This document shows, one piece after another, positions 34,594 to 44,784 of a stretch of DNA of 64,000 nt. Origin of the DNA: an uncultured Erythrobacter sp. (GTDB lineage: Bacteria; Pseudomonadota; Alphaproteobacteria; Sphingomonadales; Sphingomonadaceae). Each line of letters starts with the position of its first letter. The first letter of the stretch is position 1. Location of the stretch: positions 1 to 64,000 of the forward strand of contig CANMUS010000007.1 of NCBI GenBank assembly GCA_947501215.1, read 5' to 3'. Under the pieces are notes generated by a model. That model worked only from the letters and a program-made list of their open reading frames with translations. It ran no database searches and was not told the origin of the DNA. A program made the translations under genes and the position numbers.

Positions 34594-35373
34594 ATGACCG
34601 ATTATCGCCGCTTGGCTTTGCTGGTATCGGATACGGAGCGCGCCCAAGAGGCCGCCGCCGGTTTTCGCGACATCGCCGATTGGGTCCCGATCGAGGAGGC
34701 GGAGGCGGCCGTGGTGCTGGGGGGCGATGGCTTCATGCTGCAAACCTTGCACGCGATGCTGGACAGCGACCGCGTGATTCCGGTCTATGGCCTCAACGTC
34801 GGCACCGTCGGCTTCCTCATGAACCGCAATCGCAACCCCGATACGCTGCTGACCCGCATCGGCAGGGCCAAGCCGGTCACGATCTCTCCCCTGTCGATGC
34901 AGGCCACCACGCAGGACGGGACGCAGCACCGCTTTTGTGCCATCAACGAGGTCTCGCTGTTGCGCGAAACGCGCCAGACCGCAAAGATCGAGGTCAGCGT
35001 CGACGGCAAGGCGCGCATCAAGGAACTCGTCTGCGACGGCGTGCTTCTGGCGACCCCAGCAGGCTCGACCGCGTACAACCTGTCGGCCGACGGCCCGATC
35101 CTGCCGCTGGATTCGCATCTGCTCGCCCTCACCCCGATCTCGGCGTTCCGGCCGCGGCGCTGGAAGGGCGCGATCCTCCCGGACCGAAGCCGGGTGACCT
35201 TTCGTGTGAACGAGCCCAACAAGCGCCCGGTCAGTGCGGTGGCCGATCAGAAAGAACTGCGCGACGTCGCCGAAGTCAGCCTTGAGATCGCACAGGATAG
35301 CGAATTGACGCTGCTATTCGACCCTGGCCACGCATTGGACGAACGCATCGTCGCCGAGCAATTCGTGGTCTGA
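34594..35373 (+). CDS. nadK: NAD kinase
   Basis: A 259-residue enzyme that phosphorylates NAD to NADP. The catalytic loop VVLGGDGFMLQTLHAM carries the GGDG motif at about residues 43-46. CAINEVSLLRE and LATPAGSTAYNLSADGPIL are also diagnostic. It is divergent from the EAL gene and is followed by tRNA-Asn. Confidence 0.95.
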   Translation: MTDYRRLALLVSDTERAQEAAAGFRDIADWVPIEEAEAAVVLGGDGFMLQTLHAMLDSDRVIPVYGLNVGTVGFLMNRNRNPDTLLTRIGRAKPVTISPLSMQATTQDGTQHRFCAINEVSLLRETRQTAKIEVSVDGKARIKELVCDGVLLATPAGSTAYNLSADGPILPLDSHLLALTPISAFRPRRWKGAILPDRSRVTFRVNEPNKRPVSAVADQKELRDVAEVSLEIAQDSELTLLFDPGHALDERIVAEQFVV

Positions 35374-35468
35374 GCGTCACGGCTCGGCAAGGCTGCGAAT
35401 TTTTGCCAATTGCCCGCTTGCAAAACCGGAATCGCCCCCATATACGCGCTGCCTGCCTAACGGGCTGC

Positions 35469-35543
35469 TCCCCGATAGCTCAGCGGTAGAGTAGGTGACT
35501 GTTAATCACTTGGTCGTTGGTTCGAATCCAACTCGGGGAGCCA
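35469..35543 (+). tRNA. tRNA-Asn (anticodon GTT)
   Basis: A 75-nt cloverleaf with acceptor TCCCCGA/TCGGGGA, D-arm GCTCAGCGGTAGAGT, T-arm GGTTCGAATCC and encoded CCA (35541-35543). The loop CTGTTAA in stem GGTGA/TCACT has the anticodon GTT. Confidence 0.96.
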
Positions 35544-35548
35544 TTTTC

Positions 35549-36286
35549 TCACATCGTCAGCAGCAGGCGTGCGCCGACCCAGATGGTCAGCGCCGCGGTG
35601 CCGAGCCGTATCCAGCCTTGCGGTAGGTATTTGAGGGCCAGAAAGCTGCCGATCTGACCTCCGATAGCGACGGCCAAGAGCAGCGGCAGGCCCAAGTCGA
35701 TGGCCACGGCGATCCGTCCAGTGCCCCCCTTGATGGTCTGACCCACCAGCCCGAAAATAGAATTCACCAGGATGAACAGGCTGGCGGTGGCAGCCACTGC
35801 CTTGGCCGAGTTCCAGCGTACCAGATGCAGTAACGGCGCAAGGAAGATCCCACCGCCGATGCCGACCAGTCCCGCCAGATAGCCGAGCGGTATCGCGAGG
35901 AAAGGCATGAACCGCGCAGCCTTGGCTGGCTCCGCCGACGAAACGCTAGGTTTCAGGAGCAACGCTCCACCGGCAAGCAGCAGGCTTATACCCAGGATCG
36001 TGAGGAAGAGTGTCTCGGAAATAGGAGTCAGTCCTCCCACCAGAGCGGCGGGTGCAGCGAGTGCCGTGAGAAGCCCTGCACTTCGCCAGGGCGTAACGCC
36101 GGCCCGAGCGAACCGGACGGTGCTCCCAGCAACGACGACGATGTTGCAGGAGAGCGCAAGCAACGGAAGGATACGATAGTCCAGTCCTGACAGCGCCAAA
36201 AGCGCGGTATAGGTGGAGCCGCCGCCGAACCCGACGCTGGCGTAAAGCAGCGCGGTGACGAAGAAGGCGAGGATCAGAAGCGGCAT
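35549..36286 (-). CDS. TauE/SafE family membrane permease
   Basis: A 245-residue integral membrane protein with about seven or eight hydrophobic helices in two repeated halves. The repeats begin FGGGSTYTALLALSG and GIGGGIFLAPLLHLVRWNSAK, the latter being the typical second GxGG block of sulfite/sulfonate exporters and related anion permeases. The substrate is unknown. It stands alone, convergent with tRNA-Asn and divergent from the GNAT gene. Confidence 0.87.
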   Translation of the reverse strand: MPLLILAFFVTALLYASVGFGGGSTYTALLALSGLDYRILPLLALSCNIVVVAGSTVRFARAGVTPWRSAGLLTALAAPAALVGGLTPISETLFLTILGISLLLAGGALLLKPSVSSAEPAKAARFMPFLAIPLGYLAGLVGIGGGIFLAPLLHLVRWNSAKAVAATASLFILVNSIFGLVGQTIKGGTGRIAVAIDLGLPLLLAVAIGGQIGSFLALKYLPQGWIRLGTAALTIWVGARLLLTM

Positions 36287-36346
36287 TTGGTTCGACTAGA
36301 CCGCCCCGCCCCGTCCCGCTAGCTTGCGATGGGGGTAAAGAACGCA

Positions 36347-36964
36347 ATGACAGCTGACGATATCGTCCTCGGCGATGACCTGAGCCGAGCGGGAGCGGAT
36401 GATGCGAGATTGCTGGGCGACATCACCGCCGACGCCTTCCGCAATGACCCGTTCAACAGATGGATGTTCGGCAATTTTGCCGGAATCGAGCATCTGTTCC
36501 GCCTGCAGGCACGCCGGATCTACTCGCAACGCGGATACTGCTACACCAGCGGCACCGAGGGCGCCTGCATGTGGATGATGCCGGGCGGCGATGCGAGCTT
36601 CAGCAAAATGGATTACGCCGCCTTCGCGATCCCGACGCTATTCAAATGCGGAGCGGGCGCAGTTAGGCGCGGAATCCGGACGGGCGAAGCGATGGAGACG
36701 CGCCATCCGAGCTTCGAACACGCCTACCTCTTCAGTATCGGCGTGCGGCAATCGGCGCAGGGCAAAGGCTTGGGGCGTAAGCTGATCGAGCCGGTCCTCA
36801 ACGCCTGCGACCACACCGAGACAATCGCCTACCTCGAAAATTCGAACCCGGCCAACCGCGGATTCTACGCCAGCTGCGGGTTCGAGGAGATGGGCGGGCC
36901 TATCATTCCGGAGGAAGGCGCCCCGCCCCTCGTTCCGATGGTTAGGCAGCCCCGCACCACTTAG
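36347..36964 (+). CDS. GNAT-family N-acetyltransferase
   Basis: A 205-residue acetyl-CoA-dependent acyltransferase. The CoA-binding motif A is seen in YLFSIGVRQSAQGKGLGRKL, and NRGFYASCGFEEMG is the typical C-terminal beta-bulge region. The start is taken at the ATG at 36347 with a GGGGGT run about 11 nt upstream; an in-frame ATG at 36329 is possible. It is convergent with secA. The substrate cannot be deduced. Confidence 0.87.
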   Translation: MTADDIVLGDDLSRAGADDARLLGDITADAFRNDPFNRWMFGNFAGIEHLFRLQARRIYSQRGYCYTSGTEGACMWMMPGGDASFSKMDYAAFAIPTLFKCGAGAVRRGIRTGEAMETRHPSFEHAYLFSIGVRQSAQGKGLGRKLIEPVLNACDHTETIAYLENSNPANRGFYASCGFEEMGGPIIPEEGAPPLVPMVRQPRTT

Positions 36965-36982
36965 AAGCGGGGCTGCTCATTC

Positions 36983-39748
36983 TCATGCCTGCGGAGCTGC
37001 GCCAATAGCGCCGTGGCAATGCTTGTACTTGTTGCCCGAGCCGCAGGGGCACGGCGCATTGCGGCTGATGTTCATATCGGCATAGGGATTTTCCGTCGCC
37101 GAACCGCCGGGACCGACGGCTGCCTGCGAGCTACCTGCCAACGCGCCGAAGAGCGCCTTGCGACTTTCCGATCCGTCGCCGTCCTCCGAATTGTCGAGTC
37201 CGGTGAGGGGGTCGATATGGCCGGTCAGGAAGTCCGGCAGTTCGGGCAGGTCGATCGGGGGCAGCGCCTCCGGCTCGCGAAGTTCGATACGCAGCAGCTT
37301 GTTGGTCACCGTCTCGCGCAGCTTGTCGAGCATGCTTTCGAACAGGATGAAGGCTTCCTGCTTGTACTCGTTGAGCGGCTGCTTCTGCGCATGGGCACGC
37401 AGGCCCACGACCTGCCGCAGCGCGTCGAGCGTCGCGAGGTGGTCTTTCCACTCGCTGTCGAGTTCCTGCAGCAGGATGCTCTTCTCGATCCGCCGCCACA
37501 TGGCTGCATCGCCCGAAGCGAGCTTGCTGTCCATCGCCTGGTCGGCGGCCTCGCGGATGCGCTCCTCGATGATCTCCGGCTCGACCTGTTCTTCCTGGAG
37601 CCACTCGTCCAGCGGGAAGTTCATCCCGAGAACCTCTTCGGTCTGTTCCTTGAGGCCCTCGATATCCCACTGCTCCGGATAGGAGCCCGGGGGGCAGGCA
37701 TTGGACACCAGCGAATTGATCGCATCGTGGCGCATGTCGACGACCACATCATCGACCGCTTCGCTATCCATGATCTCGGCGCGTTGTTCATAGATGACCT
37801 TGCGCTGATCGTTCATCACGTCGTCGTATTGGACGACCTGCTTGCGGACCTCGTAATTGCGCGCCTCGACCTTCTTCTGCGCGGTCTCGATGGCCTTGGA
37901 AAGCCACTTGGACCCGATGGCCTCGCCGTCCTCGAGGTTGGAGTTCATCATCTTCGAGAACAGCGTATCCGGCCCGAAGATACGGAGCAGATCATCTTCG
38001 AGACAGAGGTAGAACCGGCTCAGGCCAGGATCGCCCTGACGACCCGAGCGTCCGCGCAGCTGGTTATCGATGCGGCGGCTCTCATGCCGCTCCGTGCCGA
38101 GCACGAAGAGCCCGCCGGCATCGAGCACGCGTTGCTTTTCCTCCGCGACCTCGTCCTTGATCTTGGCGATGGCCGCGTCTTTTTCAGGGCCGTCCGGCAT
38201 GTCGGCCAGCTCGTCGCCGATACGGAAATCGACATTGCCGCCTAGCTGGATGTCCGTGCCGCGGCCGGCCATGTTGGTCGCGATGGTGACGGCGCCGATG
38301 CGGCCCGCCTGCGCCACGATATGCGCCTCGCGCTCGTGCTGGCGGGCATTCAGGATCTCGTGCTCGACGCCTTCCTGGTTGAGGAATTCGCTCAGCAGCT
38401 CGGACTTTTCGATCGACACCGTGCCGACGAGAACCGGCTGACCGATCTCGTTCTTCTCGCGGATCGCTTTGGCGATGGCGCGGAACTTGTCCTGCGTGTT
38501 CTTGTAGAACTCGTCGTCCTCGTCGATGCGCTGGACGGGAACGTTGGTCGGGATTTCGACCACGTTCATTTTGTAGATGTCCCAGAATTCCGCCGCTTCG
38601 GTGGCTGCCGTACCGGTCATGCCGGACAGTTTGGGATACATGCGGAAATAGTTCTGGAAGGTGATCGAGGCGAGCGTCTGGTTCTCCGGCTCGATCTTCA
38701 CGCCTTCCTTGGCCTCTACCGCCTGGTGAAGGCCGTTCGACCAGCGGCGACCGTCCATCATGCGGCCGGTAAACTCGTCGATGATGACGACCTTGTCGTC
38801 CTTGACGATGTAGTCGGTGTCCTTCTTGAACATATGCACGGCACGCAGGGCCTGGTCGAGATGGTGCACGACCTGGGTGTTTTCCACGTCGTAGAGGTTC
38901 TCGGTTTCGAGCAAGCCGCGCTCGATAAGCAGCTTCTCGACCTCCTCGGTGCCTTCTTCGGTCAGCTGGATGCTGCGCTGCTTCTCGTCCTTCTCGTACC
39001 AGTCCTCGGGGAAGGTCTTCACCACCTCGTCGATCGAGATATAAAGGTCGGACTTATCCTCGGTCGGACCGGAGATGATCAGCGGGGTGCGCGCTTCGTC
39101 GATCAGGATCGAATCGACCTCGTCGATTACCGCGAAATTGAAGGGGCGCTGCACCATCTGGCTGCGCTCGTGCTTCATATTGTCGCGCAGATAATCGAAG
39201 CCGAGCTCGTTATTGGTCGAGTAGGTAACGTCGGAATTGTAGGCTTCACGCCGCTCGAACTCGTTGAGGTTCGGAACGATCACCCCGACCGTGAGACCGA
39301 GGAACTGGTGCAAGCGGCCCATCCACTCGGCGTCGCGGCGAGCGAGGTAGTCGTTGACCGTCACGACGTGGACGCCCTTGCCCTCGATCGCGTTGAGGTA
39401 GGTGGCGAGCGTCGAGACCAGCGTCTTGCCCTCACCCGTCTTCATCTCGGCAATCTCGCCGCGGTGGAGCACGATGCCGCCGACCATCTGTACGTCAAAG
39501 TGGCGCATGCCGAGCACACGGACCGAAGCTTCGCGCACGGTGGCAAAGGCTTCGGGCAGAATGTCGTCCAGCGTCTTGCCATCGGCCAGCTGCGCGCGGA
39601 ACTTCTCGGTCTGGGCAGCCAGCTCTTCGTCGGAAAGCGCCTGCAGTTGCGGCTCGAGCGCGTTGATCTGGTCGACGATCTTGCCGAGCGATTTGACGTA
39701 ACGATCGTTGGACGAGCCGAAGACGGCTTTCATCACGGAATTGAACAT
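36983..39748 (-). CDS. secA: Preprotein translocase ATPase SecA
   Basis: A 921-residue motor that drives Sec secretion through SecYEG. Walker A is [12 protein letters not shown], Walker B lies in [18 protein letters not shown], and the IRA/helicase region has [13 protein letters not shown] and [13 protein letters not shown]. The C-terminal zinc motif [17 protein letters not shown] is intact and binds SecB/ribosomes. The start at 39748 ([13 protein letters not shown]) is chosen because family members begin there; an upstream in-frame start lacks support. Confidence 0.97.
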   Translation of the reverse strand: MFNSVMKAVFGSSNDRYVKSLGKIVDQINALEPQLQALSDEELAAQTEKFRAQLADGKTLDDILPEAFATVREASVRVLGMRHFDVQMVGGIVLHRGEIAEMKTGEGKTLVSTLATYLNAIEGKGVHVVTVNDYLARRDAEWMGRLHQFLGLTVGVIVPNLNEFERREAYNSDVTYSTNNELGFDYLRDNMKHERSQMVQRPFNFAVIDEVDSILIDEARTPLIISGPTEDKSDLYISIDEVVKTFPEDWYEKDEKQRSIQLTEEGTEEVEKLLIERGLLETENLYDVENTQVVHHLDQALRAVHMFKKDTDYIVKDDKVVIIDEFTGRMMDGRRWSNGLHQAVEAKEGVKIEPENQTLASITFQNYFRMYPKLSGMTGTAATEAAEFWDIYKMNVVEIPTNVPVQRIDEDDEFYKNTQDKFRAIAKAIREKNEIGQPVLVGTVSIEKSELLSEFLNQEGVEHEILNARQHEREAHIVAQAGRIGAVTIATNMAGRGTDIQLGGNVDFRIGDELADMPDGPEKDAAIAKIKDEVAEEKQRVLDAGGLFVLGTERHESRRIDNQLRGRSGRQGDPGLSRFYLCLEDDLLRIFGPDTLFSKMMNSNLEDGEAIGSKWLSKAIETAQKKVEARNYEVRKQVVQYDDVMNDQRKVIYEQRAEIMDSEAVDDVVVDMRHDAINSLVSNACPPGSYPEQWDIEGLKEQTEEVLGMNFPLDEWLQEEQVEPEIIEERIREAADQAMDSKLASGDAAMWRRIEKSILLQELDSEWKDHLATLDALRQVVGLRAHAQKQPLNEYKQEAFILFESMLDKLRETVTNKLLRIELREPEALPPIDLPELPDFLTGHIDPLTGLDNSEDGDGSESRKALFGALAGSSQAAVGPGGSATENPYADMNISRNAPCPCGSGNKYKHCHGAIGAAPQA

Positions 39749-39847
39749 GGAACGGGGTGCCCCTGAATCTGGTAGGCTGTGTCTATAGATGGAATGCCCG
39801 CGCACACCTGCAGTGCCGGGTCTTGGAATACTGGCGCGGTAGAAGCC

Positions 39848-40120
39848 TTATTCGAAGGCGCGGTCGGGCCCGAACATCACGGTCGGGATGACGACGGTGA
39901 CGGTACTGGCCGGCCGACACGGCCGCGCTTTTTCTCCGCGGGCCTTGCGCTGCCGCTCCCGCTCTTCGCAAGAGGCGATGTCACCCTTGGCCGGCTGGTC
40001 GGCCCGCTGGCTCTGCTCCAGCGCGACGCCGAGCGTACCTGCCGCAGACACATGCACCGGCGCACCGACCGCGGTCAGGCCTGTGATGATCGCCAGAAAT
40101 GTGAGCAGGCGCTTCAGCAT
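39848..40120 (-). CDS. Small exported hypothetical protein
   Basis: A 90-residue protein with a clean signal peptide (LKRLLTFLAIITGLTAVGA, cleavage near VSA-AG at about residue 26). The mature part is charged (EERERQRKARGEKARPC) and ends with PTVMFGPDRAFE. Two cysteines lie in the mature region. I recognise no family. Placing the start at 40120 gives the signal peptide; a longer frame to 40327 would bury it. It is about 100 nt upstream of secA, same strand. Confidence 0.6.
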   Translation of the reverse strand: MLKRLLTFLAIITGLTAVGAPVHVSAAGTLGVALEQSQRADQPAKGDIASCEERERQRKARGEKARPCRPASTVTVVIPTVMFGPDRAFE

Positions 40121-40283
40121 ACTCGACACAAGATAGCGTGAATGGCCGAATTGTCTACCGTCCGCCCTTTCGGCCCACAGGCCTGCCGCATCCGACGCGA
40201 CATCTTTACCTGCTGGTAACCATACTTCCGATAGCACCCGGCACGCGGTGGGCGATGCACGCCCGACACCGGGGGGAAATGAA

Positions 40284-42343
40284 TTGACCGACATCACTGC
40301 CGACAATGCCGCATTCGCTGGCGGCAATGGAACTCAAACGACTGCGGAGAAAGCGATCGACGACAATCCGGCAGTAGTCCGCCGGCTGATCCTTGCCGCA
40401 TTCACGATGCTGTTCGTGGAGCTTGCACTGATCCGCTGGCTGGGCGCCAATGTCGTGCACCTGTCCTATTTCTCGAATTTCGTCCTGCTCGGCTCGTTCC
40501 TCGGCATCGGCGCCGGTTTCCTGATCAGCCGCAAGAGCTGGTCGATCTGGCCGTTTTCCCTGCCCCTGCTCGCGGTGCTGGTCATCGCCGTGGTCAAATT
40601 CCCGGTTACGATCGAACAGAGCGGTTCGGACATCATCTATTTCTCCTCGCTCAAGGTTTACGGCCCGCCCGCGTGGCTCGCGCTGCCGCTGGTATTCGTG
40701 ACGGTGCTGCCATCCTCGCCGGTCCAGCCGAGCTGGTCGGACGTTGCTTTGCCAAACTGACCCCGCTCACCGCCTATCGCTGGGACCTCATCGGCTCGCT
40801 CGCCGGCATCCTGACCTTCACCGCGCTCAGCTTCCTTCGTGCACCGTCGATCGTCTGGGGGCTAATGGCCATCGTGCCCTACCTGGTTCTTACCGATCCC
40901 AAGCGCCGTCTGGTCAGCCTAGCATGGTGCGTGGCCCTTCTGGTGCCGCTGGGCCAGGAGAGCCTGCGCGACGACATCTACTGGTCGCCCTATTACAAGG
41001 TCGAAACCACGGCCAAGGAAGGCATGCCGGGCTTCATGGAAATCCGCGCCAACCGCGTGCCGCATCAGCTGATGGCTCCCGCCCAGTGGAAGATCGAGCA
41101 GGGCGAACACATCTACGAGATGCCATACAACCGCTTGCCGGTCGGCGATCTCGGCAATGTCCTGATCATCGGCGCAGGGTCCGGCTCGGACGTGGCCATT
41201 GCCTTGTCCAAGGGTGCGCAATCGGTCGATGCGGTCGATATCGATCCGGTTATCATGGAACTGGGTGCGGCGCACAATATCGACCGCCCCTATGATGATC
41301 CGCGCGTCACCCGCCATGTCGATGATGGCCGCGCATTCCTGCAGAACACCGACAAGAAATACGATCTGGTGCTCTTCGCCCTGCCCGACTCGCTAACCCT
41401 GGTGAGCGGTGCGTCGCAGATCCGCCTCGAAAGCTTCCTCTTCACCGACGAAGCCCTGCAATCGGTCAACCGCGTGCTGACCGAGGACGGTGCCTTCGCC
41501 ATGTACAATTACTACCGCGAGGACTGGCTGATCGACCGCTTGGCCGGTACCGCGGCCAAGGCTTTCGGCCACGCGCCCTGCGTCGATACGTTCGCTGGGC
41601 AGCAGGCCGTCATTTCGGTCGCGAAGCAAGAGTCGTCGCAGACCTGCGGTGCAGCGTGGACACCCAGCGCGTCGGCCGAGGAAATCGGCACGGTCAGCGA
41701 CGATGCCCCATTCCTCTATTTCCGCGGCAATGGCTTCCCGCCGCTCTATGCGATCACTCTGTTCGGCATCCTCGCCGTCACCGTGCTGACCGTGCGTGTG
41801 CTGGGTGGGCCGTTGAAGGAAATGCGCCCCTATGCCGACCTGTTCTTCATGGGCGCAGCCTTTTTGCTGCTGGAAACGAAGAACATCGCAACCTTTGCGC
41901 TGCTCTTCGGCACCACGTGGTTCGTGAACGCGCTCGTCTTCGCAGGCGTACTCGTGGTGGTGCTGGCTGCGGTCGAGACCGAGCGCAAGTTCAAGACTCC
42001 GCCATTGAAGGTCGTCTTTGCCGCCATCGCGGTGTCGCTGGCTGCGGCCTGGGTGATCAAGCCGGAGTGGCTGCTCGCGCTTTCCTTCTGGCCGCGCCTG
42101 ATCGCGGGGACGGTTCTGGCGTTCCTGCCGATCTATCTCGCGAATATCGCCTTCGCAAAGCGCTTCCGGGAATCGTCCAATTCGCAGAGCGCCTTCGCGC
42201 TGAACCTGATCGGGACCATCGTGGGCGGCTGCCTCGAGTATCTCGCGCTGTTCAGCGGGTACAACAATCTGCTGATCGCCACGCTGCTGCTCTACGGCCT
42301 TGCCTTCTGGCTGGTGCCGCGCGGGGCCGCCCGCACCGCCTGA
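40284..42343 (+). pseudogene. Spermidine-synthase-like membrane protein, disrupted by a -1 frameshift
   Basis: Two overlapping frames code for one protein. The first half (TDITADNAAF to LVFVTVLP) has several membrane helices beginning FTMLFVELALIRWLGANVVH. At about 40704-40707 the reading switches frame: LVFVTV continues as AAILAGPAELVGRCFA in the next frame and runs to 42343. Adding one G near 40706 would restore a single frame of about 686 residues. The central domain has the SAM/dcSAM fold VLIIGAGSGSDVAIALSKGA and VDAVDIDPVIMELG, followed by more helices. The start is a TTG at 40284 after GGGGGG. Whether this is a true mutation or a sequencing error cannot be told here. Confidence 0.75.
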
Positions 42344-42382
42344 CGCTTGGCAAAGCGATTGTCGGGGGGTAGCGCGCGAGGC

Positions 42383-43609
42383 ATGGACCTCGCCCGCTCT
42401 CCCCTCGCCGTTTCCTTTCCCGAGCTGCCCGCCATCGGGGGTGTAACTTTGCGTGTCGCAAGGGCGCACTACAAAAATTGGGACCGCTGCGATCTGACGC
42501 TGGTGGAGCTGGCTCCGGACACGAGCGTTGCAGGCGTATTCACCAAGAGCGCGTGTGCTTCCAGCGAGGTCGAACTCGGCCGGGAGCAAGTAAAGCTTGG
42601 TCAGGCCCGCGCGCTTGTCGTCAATGCAGGCAATTCCAATGCCTTCACCGGCCATCGCGGGCGCGAAACGGTCGAGCAGATCATGGCCCAGGTGGCTGGC
42701 GCGCTAGACTGCGAGCCGAGCGACGTGTTCGTTTCGTCGACCGGAGTGATCGGAGTGCCGCTGCCGAAGGACAAGGCGCGAGCGGGGATCGACGCGGCCC
42801 TCGAGGCGCAACCCTGCGGCTGGCGAGATGCGACCGATGCCATCGGCACGACCGACACTTTTGCAAAGGGTGCCGGTGCTTCGGCTATCGTCGGCGAAAC
42901 GCGGGTCGAACTGGCGGGGATCATCAAGGGTAGCGGCATGATCGCGCCCGACATGGCGACGATGCTCGGCTATGTCTTCACCGACGCGGCGGTGGAGCCT
43001 GCCTTCCTGCAGGAAATGCTGGATAAAGCGAACGCCGCGACCTTTTCCTGCATTACCGTCGATGGCGACACATCGACCAGCGACACGGTGTTGGTTTTCG
43101 CGACCGGGATAGCCGGGAATGCGACGCTGGCAGGTTGGGACGATGCCGGTGCCAACGCCTTCTACGCCGCCCTGCTCGAGGTCTGCCGGACGCTGGCGCA
43201 GCTGGTCGTGCGGGATGGCGAAGGGGCGCAAAAGTTCATCGAGATCGCAGTTTCCGGCGCGGAGAGCGATGACAGTGCGCGCCGCGTAGGTCTTGCGATT
43301 GCCAATTCGCCGCTGGTGAAGACGGCAATCGCGGGCAGCGATGCGAACTGGGGCCGCGTCGTAATGGCAGTGGGCAAGGCTGGCGAGCCGGCAGATCGCG
43401 ACCGGCTTTCCATCGGCTTCGGCGGGACATGGGCGGCGAAGGACGGCCAGCCCCTGCCCGATTACGACGAGGGCCCGGTGGCAGAACATCTGGCCGGACA
43501 GGAAATTCGAATGGACGTCGATCTGGGGATCGGCGAAGGCCGCGCGACGGTGTGGACCTGCGATCTGACGCACGGATACATCTCGATCAACGCCGACTAT
43601 CGCTCGTGA
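42383..43609 (+). CDS. argJ: Bifunctional glutamate N-acetyltransferase / amino-acid acetyltransferase ArgJ
   Basis: A 408-residue enzyme of the cyclic arginine pathway that moves the acetyl group from N-acetylornithine to glutamate, and may also use acetyl-CoA. The self-cleavage site IAPDMATMLGY contains Ala192-Thr193; the threonine becomes the nucleophile of the beta chain. NAGNSNAFTG and SSTGVIGVPLP are family signatures. The start at 42383 fits the family N-terminus. Its stop overlaps the GTG start of the next gene (GTGA). Confidence 0.95.
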   Translation: MDLARSPLAVSFPELPAIGGVTLRVARAHYKNWDRCDLTLVELAPDTSVAGVFTKSACASSEVELGREQVKLGQARALVVNAGNSNAFTGHRGRETVEQIMAQVAGALDCEPSDVFVSSTGVIGVPLPKDKARAGIDAALEAQPCGWRDATDAIGTTDTFAKGAGASAIVGETRVELAGIIKGSGMIAPDMATMLGYVFTDAAVEPAFLQEMLDKANAATFSCITVDGDTSTSDTVLVFATGIAGNATLAGWDDAGANAFYAALLEVCRTLAQLVVRDGEGAQKFIEIAVSGAESDDSARRVGLAIANSPLVKTAIAGSDANWGRVVMAVGKAGEPADRDRLSIGFGGTWAAKDGQPLPDYDEGPVAEHLAGQEIRMDVDLGIGEGRATVWTCDLTHGYISINADYRS

Positions 43610-44415
43610 GCGACATCGACGCTCTGCATTCGGCGGTTGAACGACTGCTGCAGGAAACGACCGAGAAGGCGATCCTCCCACATTACCGCAATCTCGCGGA
43701 CAGCGACATCGAGGACAAGGGCGGCAACGATCCGGTCACCATCGCCGACCGCGAAAGCGAGGCCATGCTGAGCGAGGGACTGCCTCGGATCATTCCCGGC
43801 TTGGCCATGGTCGGCGAGGAAGCGGCCCATACCGATCCGACTGTCCTCGACCGTTTGTCCGGCGACTGCTGGATCGTCGACCCGATCGACGGCACCCGCA
43901 ACTTCGCAGCCGGGAAGCCTCCCTTCGGGATCCTAATTGCGATGGCCTCGGGCGGAGAGGCGCATACCGGCTGGATCTACGATTGTCTGACGGGCCGCCT
44001 CTGCACCGCCCATCGCGGGAAAGGGGCTTTCATCGATGGTCAGAAGGTGTCGGCGCGATCGACTAACGGGAAACGTCCAGTGGCGGCCATTTCGCTCGTC
44101 TTCATGGACGACTCCCGGCGCGAAGCCACAAGGGCGCATATCGCGCCGCATTACGACTTGGTCGACATCCCCTATTGCGCGGCGGAGCAATATCCGCGGC
44201 TCGCACTAGGCGTGAACGACGTGTCGATCTTCGAACGGACGCGGGCATGGGACCACGCCGCCGGAGCGCTGTGGCTCAACGAAGCGGGCGGAAAAGCAGC
44301 GCGGCCCGATGGCTCACCCTATCGCGTGGACGAGGTGGGCCGAACGGGTCTGCTGGGTGCGTCCAGCCCCGCCCTGTGGGACGAGCTGGCCGAACGTTAT
44401 GCGAAACTGGATTAG
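43606..44415 (+). CDS. Inositol-monophosphatase-family phosphatase, possible histidinol-phosphatase
   Basis: A 269-residue phosphatase with the metal motifs EE at 71-72, VDPIDGTRNF at 91-100 (Asp92 and Asp95), and RAWDHAAGALW near 224. The start is a GTG that overlaps the argJ stop, so it is coupled to an amino-acid gene. The IMPase-like HisN of alphaproteobacteria performs the histidinol-phosphate step, which makes that activity a fair guess, but the sequence alone does not separate it from other members. The paralogue at 815-1633 is the SuhB-like one. Its stop overlaps that of trxA on the other strand. Confidence 0.82.
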   Translation: MSDIDALHSAVERLLQETTEKAILPHYRNLADSDIEDKGGNDPVTIADRESEAMLSEGLPRIIPGLAMVGEEAAHTDPTVLDRLSGDCWIVDPIDGTRNFAAGKPPFGILIAMASGGEAHTGWIYDCLTGRLCTAHRGKGAFIDGQKVSARSTNGKRPVAAISLVFMDDSRREATRAHIAPHYDLVDIPYCAAEQYPRLALGVNDVSIFERTRAWDHAAGALWLNEAGGKAARPDGSPYRVDEVGRTGLLGASSPALWDELAERYAKLD

Positions 44416-44732
44416 AGCTCGCCTTCGAGCCACTGCTTGAGCTGACCCTTGGGCGCAGCGCCGCGCATGTGTGCGGCCGGTTCGCCGTTCTTGAACAGCA
44501 CCAAATAGGGGATCGACTGGACGCCCATGCCGCCCGGCACTTCCGGGTTTTCCATGATGTCCATCTTGGCGATGGTGACCTTGTCGCCCAGTTCCTCGCT
44601 CAGTTCTTCGAGCGCGGGTGCGATCATCTTGCACGGGCCACACCAGTCGGCCCAGAAATCGACCAGCACGGGCTTGTCGCTTTCCAGCACGTCGGACTTG
44701 AAGCTGGCGTCGGTTACGGCGGTAGTGGCCAT
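44412..44732 (-). CDS. trxA: Thioredoxin
   Basis: A 106-residue cytoplasmic disulfide reductase. The active site WADWCGPCK has Cys31 and Cys34. The cis-proline lies in QSIPYLVLF, where the usual Thr after the Pro is Tyr, a minor variation. The insert ENPEVPGGMG before it is slightly longer than in E. coli. The start at 44732 is 6-10 nt after CAGGAGA. It is 50 nt downstream of addA on the same strand. Confidence 0.93.
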   Translation of the reverse strand: MATTAVTDASFKSDVLESDKPVLVDFWADWCGPCKMIAPALEELSEELGDKVTIAKMDIMENPEVPGGMGVQSIPYLVLFKNGEPAAHMRGAAPKGQLKQWLEGEL

Positions 44733-44784
44733 GGGGTATCTCCTGAAATTCTCTGTCGCGAACCCATTTGGGGGTGGGCGTCGA

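Noticed and set aside
38321-39766. 481-codon plus-strand frame opposite secA
   Set aside because: Antisense shadow of secA; low-complexity Leu/Val/Asp-rich sequence without motifs.
40704-40712. Programmed -1 frameshift in the spermidine-synthase-like gene
   Set aside because: There is no slippery heptamer, no downstream pseudoknot and no upstream Shine-Dalgarno-like signal. A plain single-base loss explains the frames better.
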